From Odiellus spinosus (lineage: Eukaryota; Arthropoda; Arachnida; Opiliones; Phalangiidae): 64,000 nucleotides of DNA. Every line of letters starts with the position of its first letter. The first letter of the stretch is position 1. Positions 34,733-44,939 of this stretch are shown piece by piece. Location of the stretch: contig OY987237.1 in NCBI GenBank assembly GCA_963920705.1, positions 8,214,601-8,278,600 of the forward strand, given 5' to 3'. The position numbers and the translations under genes are program-made. The notes below the pieces were generated by a model. It made no database searches. It was given only the letters and a program-made list of their open reading frames with translations, and was not told where the DNA came from.

Positions 34733-35799
34733 CTAAAACCCGAATTATGTATCATTCTGCCCTCGTAATTATATATACGCAAAGCGGTTTTCAAAGGGAG
34801 GCTGAACAATTAAAGATAACGCTCAATAGTTGCATTAGATCTTAAAGGGAGAATGCAAACTAACAAAAAGTGATTTTTTTTTTTTTTTAAATAGCTCTAA
34901 TCCATCAGAAAAATGAAATCACAAACAAATATCAAACTAGAAATAAATTAAAAACTTACCCGGAAAATAGGCTTAGCTGGATTCATGGTGATCCTGAATT
35001 TCTTCGCATTGACGGTTATTGGAAATCTCGTGGAGATCTCGCCTTAATGACGGGTTTTTGCTGATTGGTCGCTGACCCATCAATGCGAAGAAATTCAGGA
35101 TATCCATGAATCCAGCTAAGTCCTTTTTCCGGGTTTAGTTTAAAATTGATTTCAAGTTTTGTTTGTTTTAATTTGTTTACTAGTGGAGTAGGCCTAATAA
35201 AACGATAAGGAATCGATGAACAATCACTTTGAGTTAGGTTGCATTCTCCCTTTAAAAGAAATAATTTAAAAAACTGCGAAATAAATATATTTTTGTAAAC
35301 AAAAGCTTTCAACCAATCAGGTGCCAAATCGTATTATATAAAACAATGGGACCAAGCAGATAGGCGCCAACTAAATAATCAAAATCTCATTTACATTCGA
35401 ACTCTGCTAAGCCTATTTAATAATAAAGTATAAACAATTCCAACTCGAATAAATAAACAAATAATTAAAAGTACGCTAACATAAATGGCTTTTTAACCTC
35501 TCTCGAGCAGATTAATGTAATTTAAAGTCGAGTTAAATTTATTTTTCATCTTCCCTTTAGTTTAAATGTAATTTCTTACGTCCGAAATAAATGCCGGCGG
35601 CTGCGCCGAGGGCAACGAAACTGATAGCTAGAAAGACGCAGGCGCAAGTGCACGGGGTACATCCTTCTTTTTGAGTAAACTTGATTTCGTGACTCTCGCC
35701 ACTCTCACTAGAGGCGCCGCTATTCACGTCAGAGCCGCACAATCCTTTCTTCTTGCCGTTGACTGTAAGAGGTCGCTGTTGAGGAGAAACTCGGCCACG
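28808..35799 (-). CDS. corin: Corin-like type II transmembrane serine protease homologue (pseudoprotease), 14 exons, 5' end missing
   Basis: Exons (minus strand): 35799-35580, 33775-33746, 33624-33512, 32870-32800, 31964-31798, 31734-31396, 31314-31207, 30997-30905, 30841-30731, 30663-30298, 29979-29793, 29726-29491, 29427-29306, 28972-28808. Every junction is AG/GT and the phases agree, giving 775 residues and a TAG stop. Order: transmembrane (~50-72), SEA (~84-200), frizzled CRD with 10 cysteines (238-345), LDLa (351-380), LDLa (383-417), SRCR (418-541), protease fold (560-775). In mammals corin is the cell-surface convertase of pro-ANP and has more Fz and LDLa modules. Here the catalytic residues are all replaced (Asp598, Asn641, Asn724 at the His57, Asp102 and Ser195 positions), so proteolysis is not expected; a binding or scaffold role is my inference. 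The first coding exon, upstream of 35,799, was not found. Confidence 0.92.
30298..30663 (-). CDS. corin: Corin-like SRCR module exon
   Basis: The 122-residue exon has a long N-linked glycosylation-rich sequence (NST, NNS, NST, NTT sequons). The scavenger-receptor motifs visible are [22 protein letters not shown] and [16 protein letters not shown] followed by ECG on the next exon. The domain is less cysteine-rich than canonical SRCR, as is usual in corin and its relatives directly before the protease fold. Confidence 0.85.
30731..30841 (-). CDS. corin: Corin-like LDL-receptor class A module 2, complete
   Basis: [15 protein letters not shown] and then [18 protein letters not shown] give all six cysteines and the acidic calcium ligands. 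Introns of 63 and 67 bp flank it, both phase 1, the classic arrangement of a shuffled extracellular module. Confidence 0.92.
30905..30997 (-). CDS. corin: Corin-like LDL-receptor class A module 1, with four cysteines
   Basis: The calcium-binding end is intact ([16 protein letters not shown]). The N-terminal half ([15 protein letters not shown]) has one cysteine where two or three are expected, so only four of six cysteines remain and one disulphide is lost. The exon is symmetric, phase 1-1. Confidence 0.88.
31207..31734 (-). CDS. corin: Corin-like frizzled cysteine-rich domain (31734-31396, 31314-31207)
   Basis: The ten cysteines are all present: RRC, DFC, FEC, FIC, SNC, PPC, DFC, NAC, INC and DIC. 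The conserved phrase YPNVVGH and the CRDFC...NACANLLP linker mark a complete Fz fold. An 81-bp intron splits it at the DFCN-G junction, phase 1. About 37 residues ([18 protein letters not shown] and on) join it to the SEA domain. In mammalian corin the Fz domains help recognise the substrate. Confidence 0.92.
31798..33624 (-). CDS. corin: Corin-like SEA domain, three exons (33624-33512, 32870-32800, 31964-31798)
   Basis: The strand [13 protein letters not shown] is followed by the helix-forming [19 protein letters not shown], then [20 protein letters not shown], and [14 protein letters not shown] with a closing segment [17 protein letters not shown]. This is the usual SEA order. The loop that in self-cleaving SEA domains reads G-S-V/I-V-V is NKKLVV here, so autoproteolysis is not expected. 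Two introns of 641 and 835 bp divide the domain; the second holds a dispersed repeat at 32,195-32,410. Confidence 0.85.
32195..32410 (+). repeat. Dispersed repeat, copy 3, inside a corin intron
   Basis: ACAATCGTGCGTACAACAGC, GGAATATTTTATGAAGCCAA and GTCTTTTGATTAGTCGGAGG match copy 1 almost base for base; the tail ends CTTCACCCTACCTTTTAAG. It sits in the 835-bp intron within the SEA-coding part. Confidence 0.65.
33746..33775 (-). CDS. corin: Corin-like 30-bp microexon after the membrane span
   Basis: Only 30 nt between TTTCTTTTAG and GTAAATT, coding [10 protein letters not shown] across both junctions. Its length is a multiple of three and both flanking phases are 1, so it could be skipped without changing frame. 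It links the membrane segment to the SEA domain. Confidence 0.75.
34698..34731. repeat. Poly(A) tract, about 34 bp
   Basis: Uninterrupted A run in the large first visible corin intron. It could be the tail of a retroposed sequence, but no element body was recognised beside it. Confidence 0.8.
34842..35255. mobile_element. GGGAGAATG-family MITE, copy B, in corin intron
   Basis: Both termini are intact: TTAAAGGGAGAATGCAA at 34,842 and TTGCATTCTCCCTTTAA ending at 35,255, a 17-bp perfect inverted pair. The subterminal arms (ATAGGCTTAGCTGGATTCAT and its inverse ATGAATCCAGCTAAG) and the core (TGGTCGCTGACCCATCAATG) are shared with copy A. It lies 325 bp downstream of the transmembrane exon in transcript order. 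No coding sequence. Confidence 0.9.
35580..35799 (-). CDS. corin: Corin-like exon: cytoplasmic tail and transmembrane segment
   Basis: The exon opens after TTTTTCTAG and has no in-frame ATG, so at least one coding exon precedes it. Residues 1-49 are polar with a basic patch (NGKKKG) and a serine- and glutamate-rich stretch. A cysteine cluster (CTPCTCAC) enters a hydrophobic segment ([18 protein letters not shown]). The short N-terminal tail before a single membrane span fits type II topology; the cysteines at the inner face could be palmitoylated. It ends in GGAC|GTAAGA, phase 1. Confidence 0.88.
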
Positions 35800-36105
35800 C
35801 TAGAAAAAGAGAAAAAAATAAAATAAAATAATTAAAGAACGTTTAAGATCCAGCAGAGTTGCCAGATCAAAATCTTGAAAAATTAACGATTTAACCAGAA
35901 AATTATAGTACGTTATATTTTCGCGCGAAATTTGAAATTGGTCTTTCTTAGAGCTTTAAAATTAACATATACATAACAAACAAGGAAATAACTTAATTTT
36001 AATTAATGGAGCCCCGAAAAAAACCGAAATCCTTCAAGATTCGAAATTTTGGAACTACGTGAAAACTTAACATTTCATTTTCCCTTTTTTCGTTTCTTCA
36101 TTAAC

Positions 36106-36146
<41 letters not shown>

Positions 36147-37185
36147 ATGAATCTTTAACTTTGCTTTTATTGGTAGATTTCGGGATGTCGAATCTGTATT
36201 TTAAATATTTTATTTTGACAAAACTGATTACTGGATTGTTCTCGACTCGCTTTAACGTAACTACAAACCCCAAAAGCAACCGAAATACACCAAAATAAAT
36301 TCCAGATTCGAAAACTAAGTCAACTCCGCTTGTATAAACGAATAATGATCATGTTTTTGACCTCCATGGTTATCTAAATAACCGTTTAAGTGTTTTAACA
36401 AATGCTTTTTGAATTTAAAAATATTTCCTTTGAATTTAAATGGATTCTATATATATTTTACTCTATTTTCTATTCCTCTACTCTTCAAATAACTTGTTAA
36501 CATATTCAAATTCTACACTGCGTGACCCATTGACCAATTAAAACATTTTCTTTCCTTAAAGAAATTATTTACGCAAACACAAAATAGAAACTATCAAAAA
36601 TGTTTTTCGGGAAAGTTTACGAGAAGTATACTTGAATAAGAATATTCCTTCTGAAAAGTAAACATATCAAATGTTTTCATAAAACGTTTTGTATAATATT
36701 AACGTATGTATAAATAGGCCAGAAACAGCCAAGAGGTCTAAGACGTTACCTTTTATAACAACCCGGAAACAGCCCAGTTTTAAGTCAATAAAATACAAAA
36801 TAAAACTAAGTTCTTGAACGAATCTTAATTCGCGGATAGCGTAAAGGAGATTCCTAGTTGGTCTTCCGTAACAAGCCTGAGATATGAGAGAGAAAAGGTC
36901 ACCTCGTAACACCACCTGCTAAGTCAACTATTTACTAAGTACTACACTGATATCGTCATCAAATCTTCAACTAGTCCATTACGATTCTTTCAGACGTTTC
37001 ATTCGAGTAACACGAGAAGGCTGTTGAAGTTACGTGTCATCGTCTGTCAATATAGAGGATAGAAAAACACTCCCTAATTTCCTAAACTTCATCCTATAAA
37101 TTAAAGAAAATTGAGAACAATGATAGCTAATTATTACTGTTACATAAAACTTATTGACAAGGGTAATGACATTATACATAAGTTT
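35800..37185. other. Probable 5' intron of the corin-like gene
   Basis: The missing first coding exon must lie to the right of 35,799. I searched this stretch on the minus strand for an ATG-bearing exon ending in phase 0 and found no convincing one. The minus open frame 36,667-36,915 has no donor in a useful place. Confidence 0.4.
36109..36143. repeat. Poly(A) tract, about 35 bp
   Basis: Uninterrupted A run upstream of the first visible corin exon. No associated element recognised. Confidence 0.8.
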
Positions 37186-37189
37186 ATTA

Positions 37190-37790
37190 AAATATTGAAC
37201 CTATTTGACCTTTTTCAGTTTCATTTTCATTGAAGGATATAATTTAATGAACCCATTTCACCTTTACGGATTCAGTGAAATATGATATTAAGCCTATATT
37301 AGATTTTTATTTTAGTTTCAATTTCCATTAAAAATTAATTAAGTTTATATTTAATCCTTGTTAAGTTTCAGTTTCAATTAAGGATGATTTTTAACTTATT
37401 TTACCCTTTGCTTAGTTTCTATTTCTTTTGCAGGATATTTTTTAAATAATTTGAACTTTGTATAGTTTCAGTTTTAGTTATGGTTAGCTTTGTAATTTAG
37501 TTTCCATTTCTTTGAATTAATGTTTTGACCTTTTGTTTCGTTTCGGTTTCCCTGAAGGATATTTTGAGAATTTTTGCATAGCTTTAATTTCATTGAACAA
37601 TAACCTTGAACCTATTTGACCTTTAGTTTAGTTTCAATTTCATTAAAGGATAATTTTGAACCTATATTTGACCGTATTAGTAACAGTTTCAGTAAAGGAT
37701 CATTTTGATCCTATTTGACCTTTTGTTTAGTTTCAGTTTCAGTAAAGGATAATTTTGAGCCTATATTTGACCTTTTGTTTATATTTTCAA
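37190..37790. repeat. Degenerate tandem array, ~50-bp unit
   Basis: The phrases CTATTTGACCTTTTGTTTAG, TTTCAGTTTCA and GTAAAGGATAATTTTGA recur about a dozen times with changing spacing. The copies at the right end (37,610-37,790) are most alike. Confidence 0.8.
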
Positions 37791-37979
37791 GTATAATTCT
37801 CCCTTCCAGCCCCACTCGCCGCCTTGATCCGTCACGGATGCGGATAATCTTATACCTAGCATTACAGACTCATACTATTATGGAGAGTTTTCATATATTC
37901 TTGATAACAAAATAAACAATTTGACAATGGTTGTGGTACTTAATAGCGGGTCCGTGTCTAACGGGACATCTTAGTTATA

Positions 37980-38150
37980 GAAGAATACGCGCGGGGGCAG
38001 AAGCACAATCGAACAAGTGGTCCGGAACGCGATATACTGATATCTAGCCGGTTGATTCCGTTGGCGCGAGGCGGAAAATTAGGGATGTGTGACGTCATTT
38101 TTTGTAGATTCGCGAACCGGTGCAGACGCGATTATTCTTTTCGACCACTC
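37980..38150 (-). promoter_or_regulatory. CpG-rich promoter-like block with CRE and initiator
   Basis: TGACGTCA stands at 38,091-38,098. On the minus strand a TCAGT initiator (GATATCAGTATATC) follows at 38,041-38,037, so the CRE would lie about 55 bp upstream of the start. GCGCCAACGG, CGGCTAG, TTCCGCCTCGCG and CCGGTTCGCGAA make the block CpG-rich in AT-rich DNA. It lies 2.2 kb upstream of the first visible corin exon in the right orientation, so it is a candidate corin promoter. A possible leader donor is TGCTAG|GTATAAG near 37,853. The link to corin is inference. Confidence 0.45.
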
Positions 38151-38356
38151 TTACGGTTTGTTATTTAAAATAAATCACTAGATATTTTTTACCAGGAATC
38201 TAAAGCTACGGTATGTTGTAAAGAAAACGTGAAAAGTAAAATCAATAATGATTTTTATTAGATTCTTTATTTGTTGAATTGATAAATAATTACATTTTAC
38301 TCGATTCTTGCCTTGTCAAATGAATCACAAGAAAATGATAAAAATCCCGAGGCCTG

Positions 38357-38364
38357 TGACGTCA
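38357..38364. promoter_or_regulatory. CRE (TGACGTCA)
   Basis: Exact eight-base CRE in CCTGTGACGTCAGAG, 260 bp from the one at 38,091. No other promoter motif is evident next to it. Confidence 0.35.
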
Positions 38365-39130
38365 GAGTTGCTTTTCATTTCAATATTCTCCTATAGAATA
38401 ACGATAGAAATAAGCTTCCCCAATGAAGAAAAATCGCCTAATTTGATCAAAAATGGTCTATATCGAAAATATTCAACAGAATTTGACCAAAAAATAAAAA
38501 GGACAAAAATTAAAATGCCACATGATATTAAATTTCCTTTTCACCCTCCCATACAGATGCACGAGCCTTTTATTTACTTTTGCGTCATTTTCTAACAAGA
38601 CGATGCCGGATTTTTTGTCCGTTAAACATTCCTTTGATTAAAAAAATATAGGTTGGAAGTTTTATAGCTAGTTTTTATTTCAAAGAGTCGGTTGAATGGT
38701 AGAAAGGTTATTTACCTTACAATTTAGAATTTAAAATTAAAAGAAACTGTGAAATTTTTCGGAGTTTTTTGTGTAAGGTACAATGGGTACCATTTATTTC
38801 TATATCAAGGGTCTATGAAACGTATTACGAATCTTTTAGCACACCTTACTAGAGGGACTTGACACCATTGAGATATATATTTTCTTTAAACTACAGGTAT
38901 AAGTTATTGACTCTGTTTTACCACAGAGCTCTGATTGGTGGAAAAAACGAATAGCGACCGAAATACGTCACCTTTAGCAACACTCAGATTGTAGGAATTT
39001 TACACGGAAATCGATTTTATAATAACCAAGATCAAATTGAAGCCAGTAAGAACCTTGAAGGAGACTTAACGTCGATCATGTCTTCGACTACTTTATCGTA
39101 AAACAAGGTCTGCTTTTTTACTGTCCCCGC
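38365..39130. other. Intergenic; small CCAAT/CRE-half cluster near 38,930-38,990
   Basis: GCTCTGATTGGTGG (inverted CCAAT) is followed by ACCGAAATACGTCACC, a pair also seen near 22,300-22,330. The open frame 38,308-38,595 is chance. Confidence 0.35.
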
Positions 39131-39132
39131 TA

Positions 39133-39184
39133 CACCACGGCCAACTTATATCAAGTCCTCCGTAGATCTAAGTTGGCCGTGGTG
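39133..39184. other. Compact 16-bp perfect hairpin
   Basis: CACCACGGCCAACTTA (39,133-39,148) is exactly complementary to TAAGTTGGCCGTGGTG (39,169-39,184). After one mismatch three more pairs (ATC with GAT) extend the stem into the 20-nt loop. The arms are GC-rich in AT-rich DNA. It could be a small-RNA precursor, a tiny MITE or a binding-site palindrome; the stem is shorter than a typical pre-miRNA. Confidence 0.6.
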
Positions 39185-39189
39185 AGTAA

Positions 39190-41525
39190 AAAATACTATG
39201 AGCCTAAGGTAATCATTAAATCATTCCTTAAATATATTTTAGTGGATGAATTACATTTTGGGGGAGTATTTTAACGTCCTTAAAGGTCACATTGGCTTTG
39301 ATTAACGTTTCCTCCCGGGGCCATTCACACTCCATTTCTCGCGAAAAAAATGTTTATAGTAAGTTGTTGTTTAGGGCGTTTTAGTTCTAAGCGGTTTGAA
39401 ATTTCAATTTATTCTCTAGCTGTAGTTAGGCATGCTGCCCATTGTGCTTCTCGAAGAATGGTTTAGAAGGCGGATGTTTTAAGAAGTTTGAAGAAATTTT
39501 TCGAGAGAATACATTAAAACGGGGTGCGGTACCGGGTAGAACATTATATACACGAACTCAATTGAAATTGACATCAACTGCTTTTTTGCTCAATGAGGTT
39601 TAACATAATGTAGCAATACACCCCAGTTTCTACATATTATGTCAATTAAAATTGAAAATAAATTTATAATAAATATTCATTATGTTTCAAGAGGTGTTTG
39701 CAAACTAAAGAGAGCGGGGGCGGATTAATAAACAGTGTTAAAATTTATTGAGAGTGAAAGTAGTTTTGAAAACAAATATTGAATTGGATTAGAGTCAGAA
39801 TCAGAATGAGTTTGCAGTAGATAAGAAGATAAGTTATCCGTCTTCTTCAACGATTTAGATGCAAAGATATTAGGTAATCTTATTAAATTGTGTGTGGAAT
39901 ACTTTAATTGACTTATAGGATAAGAGTAAATGGTTTTAGTATGGTTTTGGTGAAATTATTTATGGTAGATTTCAACCTTTCATTCGAAACTTATCGTTAA
40001 TTAAATATATTTTCTTAAAAACGGGTTAATTTCGAGGTTTGAAATTTTGCATATGTTGATCTCGGAATTCGTATAATTTTTATTAATTGGATAAAATCTA
40101 CTAAATTCTCATGTATATTATCTGTTTGATTAAAAATGAACTATTTTTCATTCGAAGATAAATTAAAAGCATAATCCATATCCGTTTTTATCCAAAAATG
40201 GCCTTATCCGCGTTATACGTTCGGATAAAAAAATTCAAAATTTATTTTCGTGAAAAATAATGAATAAAAAGATGATTTAAAATCTTATCTTCGTTGTTTT
40301 ATTTATATTCTTCAAATTAAAAGTCAATTTGAAATATTTTTCTCATATTTTAGACTGATTCTGGAAATGTGAATTTCCTTATCATTGTTATACGTTTGAA
40401 TACGAGTAATTTGTTCGTAGATAAACAAATTTCATTCTTAAGTTGCAAAGAATTGATCCGAAAATAAAATATCTGAAAATATACGAAAAACAGAAGATAA
40501 TGGTTATCCGATTCCGAGCTCTACATATATGGGTTTTTAAAATTATGAAAAAACTAAAAAATATTTTAGAGGTCTGCGAAAAAAATAGTGACAGCCTCAC
40601 TTTAAATATTATATCATCTAATACTCCCTTAATTATTACAATTATAGCCAAAATAGCGTACGCAAACCATTACAATAAAATTACTATAAAAAATACCAAA
40701 ATTACTGACCTTAAATTAAAAAAAATACCTGTTTCATATAAAAGAAAAAATGATACAACATCAAATGACGCGAAATTCTCATTAATAATACTATGATATT
40801 ACGTTAATTGGGGTCTTTATAAGAAATAAAATTTATACAGACAAATAATGGCATCTCCCCGCGTTTCTTAGTATTAAAGTCAATACAAACATTACATAGT
40901 GTGCCAATAATTCAAATAAATCTGACCTAACGACTGTAAGTTCGGAAAAACTGGCTTAGAACGATACTCCCTCAATAATCTAATATTTCAGGTTAGTATA
41001 ATATATGTTTGCAAGCTAATGTAAAGCTGGAGCGGAACAATACACAATGGTAAACCTCATTAATAATAAAATAGTTTCGTAAACTAAACTTTGAACAGAA
41101 AAAATATTAAAGAAAATAAGTTTTGGAACTTCTAATGATCTTCTAAAAATAAATTTAGCCCCAAGCTATTGTTTGGATGCCCGGGTCGGTGATGATCTAA
41201 TCTAACTCAAAATGATTCTAGGTGATAAGAGGATAATATGGTAAAGTTACTATGTTTTGGATCTAATTACATTAAAATTCGTTCGACGAAATAGACTCAA
41301 CAATGCGAAGTTTTAATATAAGAAGAATGAGTAGGTAATCGAAGATATAAGATAATCCACCCAATCCCACTTTGTTCGTATTAATTCTTAAAATTCGAAC
41401 AAGCTTCGTATATATTTCATCAAACACCGGACGATATCTCCTTGGAGTATATGGCATCCAACGTCAGAGGGGTCCGATACTCGAAAATAATGTGTACGAG
41501 TTAAAATAAAAACAAAATTTCAGAT
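39190..41525. other. AT-rich intergenic DNA; GTGACAGCC repeat end at 40,588
   Basis: The phrase GTGACAGCCTCACTTTAAA at 40,588 is identical to 48,154 and marks one end of a dispersed element. Overlapping open frames on both strands at 40,388-40,796 are AT-biased chance frames. Nothing else recognised. Confidence 0.4.
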
Positions 41526-41529
41526 TAGA

Positions 41530-42130
41530 GATTTTTTAAAGATTTGATTGGGATTTTAAGATTTGTTGGGGATCTTAGCCATTTGATAGATTTGTAGAAG
41601 ATATTGGATTTGAAAGTTTTAAAAGATTTGGTTAAGGATTTGAAAGATTTGGAAAATTTGTTCGGGATTTAAAAGATTTATTCGGGATTTGAAAAGATGT
41701 ATTCTGGATTTAAAAGATTTATTTTAGATTTAAAAGATTTATTCTAGTTTTTAAAAGATTTATTCGGGATTTAAAAGATTTATTAGGGATTTAAAAGATT
41801 TATTCTGGATTTAAAAGATTTATTCGGGGTTTTAAAAGATTTATTCGATATTTAAAAGATTTATTCGGGATTTATAAAGATTTATTCTGGATTTAAAAAG
41901 ATTTATTCGGGATTTAAAAAATTCTTCCGGATTTTGAAGATTTATTAACGATATGAAGGTTTCGTTTGGGATTTTAAATATTTGTTAGAATTTTAAATAT
42001 TTGTACTTAATTTTAAAGATTTGTAAGATTTGTTCCTGATATGATGATATCTTACATAAGTATTTGAAGAATTGTTAGTGAAATTTTCTGGGATCTAAAA
42101 GTTTTGTTCGGGATTTGAAAGAATTAAGAT
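41530..42130. repeat. Tandem array, ~20-bp unit
   Basis: The unit is AAAAGATTTATTCGGGATTT with frequent one-base length changes (19-21 bp). Homogeneous copies lie at 41,690-41,910; the edges (GATTTGAAAG, GGATTTTAAAT) are diverged. Confidence 0.9.
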
Positions 42131-42979
42131 TATCTGAGACTTTTAAGATTTTAAATATCTGACTGTACAAGAATTTTCGGAGTATCGGATCCCTGGACTG
42201 ACTCACAGAGTTCAATGAAGCATCAAGTCCTTTTGATCTTTGTCTCTCCTACATATTTGTTTTCCATTGTATGAGGAGTAAGCAAAGGTGAATCTGTTCA
42301 TTGTTCTTTACCAGGGGGTGTACCACCTTTACAACACGTTTTTATTTGCCGTGCCTTAAATACTTAACAATTCGTCTGGGTCTCTGGGAGCGTCGATAAT
42401 GATAATCCCGCGTATATCAACTACTCATTCTTATACAATTTAAGTATGGATAAAAAAAAACTGTGTGGGGGGGATAGGTTTAACTATTCACAGATATGAC
42501 CTTTCTTGTAAAACCATAATTAAACCACATTTTCAAACTTACTAATTACATTACGGCCCTTAACCTCGCTTAACTTAATACCAATAGTAAAAAAAAACAA
42601 AGGGATGTTTTTGTGTTTGACATATCAAGTTTGAAAAGAAAGCCGGCAATATTCTAGCAATCTTAATGTTTAATAATGTTCTTTTCTTCTGGCATTTTTT
42701 TCCATCCATTTAGGGAGTTTTTTCGGGGCCTTTAAACTATTACGAGAACAAGAATCTATTATCTAGAATAGAATTTCGACGGGCATAAAGAAGCCGAAAA
42801 GCTTAACGTTATCTAAAGGGGTTAGTAATCAAGGAAAAAGCCAATGACACTTTCCTTCTAGAAAATAGAACGCACAAGTTTTCATGGACAATACTCGATT
42901 ATGTTTCGAGAAATGAGAAGAAAAAATGTTATTTCTAAACATTTGCAATTTTTTTAAGGGGCCTATCTGCGATTTTTAA
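42131..42979. other. Intergenic, nothing recognised
   Basis: No gene or repeat could be supported. Confidence 0.35.
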
Positions 42980-43105
42980 AGCCCCTTTAAAGTCGCCTTA
43001 TTTTCAAGTTTAGCAGACGACGTTGACCATAACATAGTGTACAGTCAAAGCTAGGCTGTGTGCATAAGATATCATTTCATATGGATAAATTTCAGAGCAG
43101 AGAGG
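42980..43105 (+). mobile_element. Half-arm related to the 62.5-63.2 kb palindrome
   Basis: GACGTTGACCATAA, AGTCAAAGCTAGGC and AAATTTCAGAGCA occur in the same order and spacing as at 62,810-62,860. Only one arm is present here. It abuts MITE copy C, and in the palindrome the same two families are also combined. Confidence 0.55.
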
Positions 43106-43108
43106 GCC

Positions 43109-43441
43109 TTTAAAGGGAGAATGCAATAGTCCTACATACAAACAAATATTAAACTAGAAATAAATTTAAAATTTACCATCAAAATTCGACTTAGCATAAA
43201 ATTTGGGTTTAATATCATAGGAGGACGGTACTTTTAATCAAAGTTACTAGAAATATGGTGATTTAGGGACCAAAATCACAATTTTATGGTGATATAGGGT
43301 GGTTTAGAGACCTCAAAAAAAAGTAGGGGGTTTTAAGTATTTTAGGGACCTGGTGGGAGCCCTGCTGTTGGATTAGGCCTATTTAAACGATAAGGAATCG
43401 ATAAAAAAACACTTATTTTTAGGTTGCATACTCCCTTTAAA
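43109..43441. mobile_element. GGGAGAATG-family MITE, copy C, with different interior
   Basis: Termini TTTAAAGGGAGAATGCAA and TTGCATACTCCCTTTAAAA, and the subterminal AACAAATATTAAACTAGAAA and GGATTAGGCCTATTTAAACG, match copies A and B. The core is unrelated to theirs (TTTAGGGACC, GGTGATATAGGGTGGTTTAG, GGGAGCCCTGC), so the family exchanges or acquires interiors. Confidence 0.85.
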
Positions 43442-44214
43442 AGGCAACCTTGTTATAAAATCCTTAAATTCAGTTTCATCATCCCTTCAAATTAATATTG
43501 GTTACGCGTTTCCCAAATTACTGACCAGGGTATTTTTGGATCTACGTCTTATTATTTATTATAATATACCAGTAATAAATGAGGCTTGAAAATAATTTTA
43601 TATGAATATGTAATTGCGCACGTTGTTCCTTTCATTGGAAAAGAGGTTAGATTGATATATTAATAATCATACTGAGTTCTGAGCGTGTACAATACTATAT
43701 ATCTTTATTTCCACACGGTTTGGTTTCCTTAAAAATACACAAAGTGTCTAACTTTGTTCGTGCTACAAACTACAACTGATTTTAAATATAGAGATTTGAA
43801 TATTTCCACTATATAAATGTACATTATTTACTCCTCCAGCTCCATACGAGGTTGTTAAATTCGTGTGGTATGTTTTTTAATATTAAGAATATGGATATAT
43901 TATTGGGTCAATATTTAATGATACGTTATTAGGGGTTATTAATGCATGAACGATTCCAATGTAAGATGATAAAAATAATTGATGGTAAAAATAAGTTCAA
44001 TTTCATAGCGTCTAAATCGAAACCTTAAAATATCTCAGACCAATATATGACTGCTTTAAATATACCGTTTTAATTTTGCAAGAAAAAAGTATTGAAAGCT
44101 AAGATAATTTAGACTGAAATAGAATGTAATTGTTCTGAAAATTAAACTGAAAGTTAAACTTTTAAATACAGATTTAATCGAATGAAAATTAAAAAGATAG
44201 AAATAAATTTAATC
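43442..44214. other. Intergenic, nothing recognised
   Basis: AT-rich sequence without supportable features. Confidence 0.35.
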
Positions 44215-44935
44215 AAGGTTTAATCATTTTAATTACGGTTTAATCATTTCAATCATGATTAAATCATTTTAATCATCATTTTGATCATGATTTAATCATT
44301 TCAACCACGATTTAATAATTTTAATCACGATTAAAACATTTCGATCGCGATTTAATCATTTCCATCACGATTTAATCATTTCCATCATGATTTAATAATT
44401 TTAATCATGATTTAATAATTTTATTCATAATTTAATAAATTTAATCATTTTATTCATGATTTAATAATTTTATTCATAATTTAATAAATTTAATCATTTT
44501 ATTCATGATTTAATTATTTTAATTACGATTAAATCATTTTAATCACGATTAAATCATTTCGATCATGATTTAATAAATTTAATCATTTTAATCATTATTT
44601 AATCATTTGAATCATTATTTAATCATTTTAATCATGATTTAATCATTTTAATCATTATTTAATCATTATTTTATCATTTTAATCATGATTTAATCATTTT
44701 AATCATGATTTAATCATTTTAATCATGATTTAATCATTTTAATCATGATTTAATCATTTTAATCATGATTTAATCATTTTAATCATGATTTAATCATTTT
44801 AATCATGATTTAATCATTTTAATCATGATTTAATGATTTTAGTCATGATTTAATCATTTTAATCATGATTTAATCATTTTAATCATGATTTAATCATTTT
44901 AATCATAATTTAATAATTTTTTTCATGATATAATC
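44215..44935. repeat. Tandem array, 20-bp unit, ~35 copies
   Basis: The unit TAATCATTTTAATCATGATT is exact for many successive copies at 44,680-44,900. Earlier copies vary (CACGATT, TTCATGATT, CATAATT). The unit contains the palindromes TAATCATGATTA and AATCATGATT and is about 85% AT. Confidence 0.95.
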
Positions 44936-44939
44936 GACC

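Noticed and set aside
36337-36366. ATGGAG followed by GTCAAA on the minus strand as the missing corin start exon
   Set aside because: Two codons only and a poor donor; phase fits but evidence is too thin.
44215-44935. Regular 20-bp repeats as a CRISPR-like array
   Set aside because: Repeats are directly abutting without unique spacers, in a eukaryotic context; it is a minisatellite.
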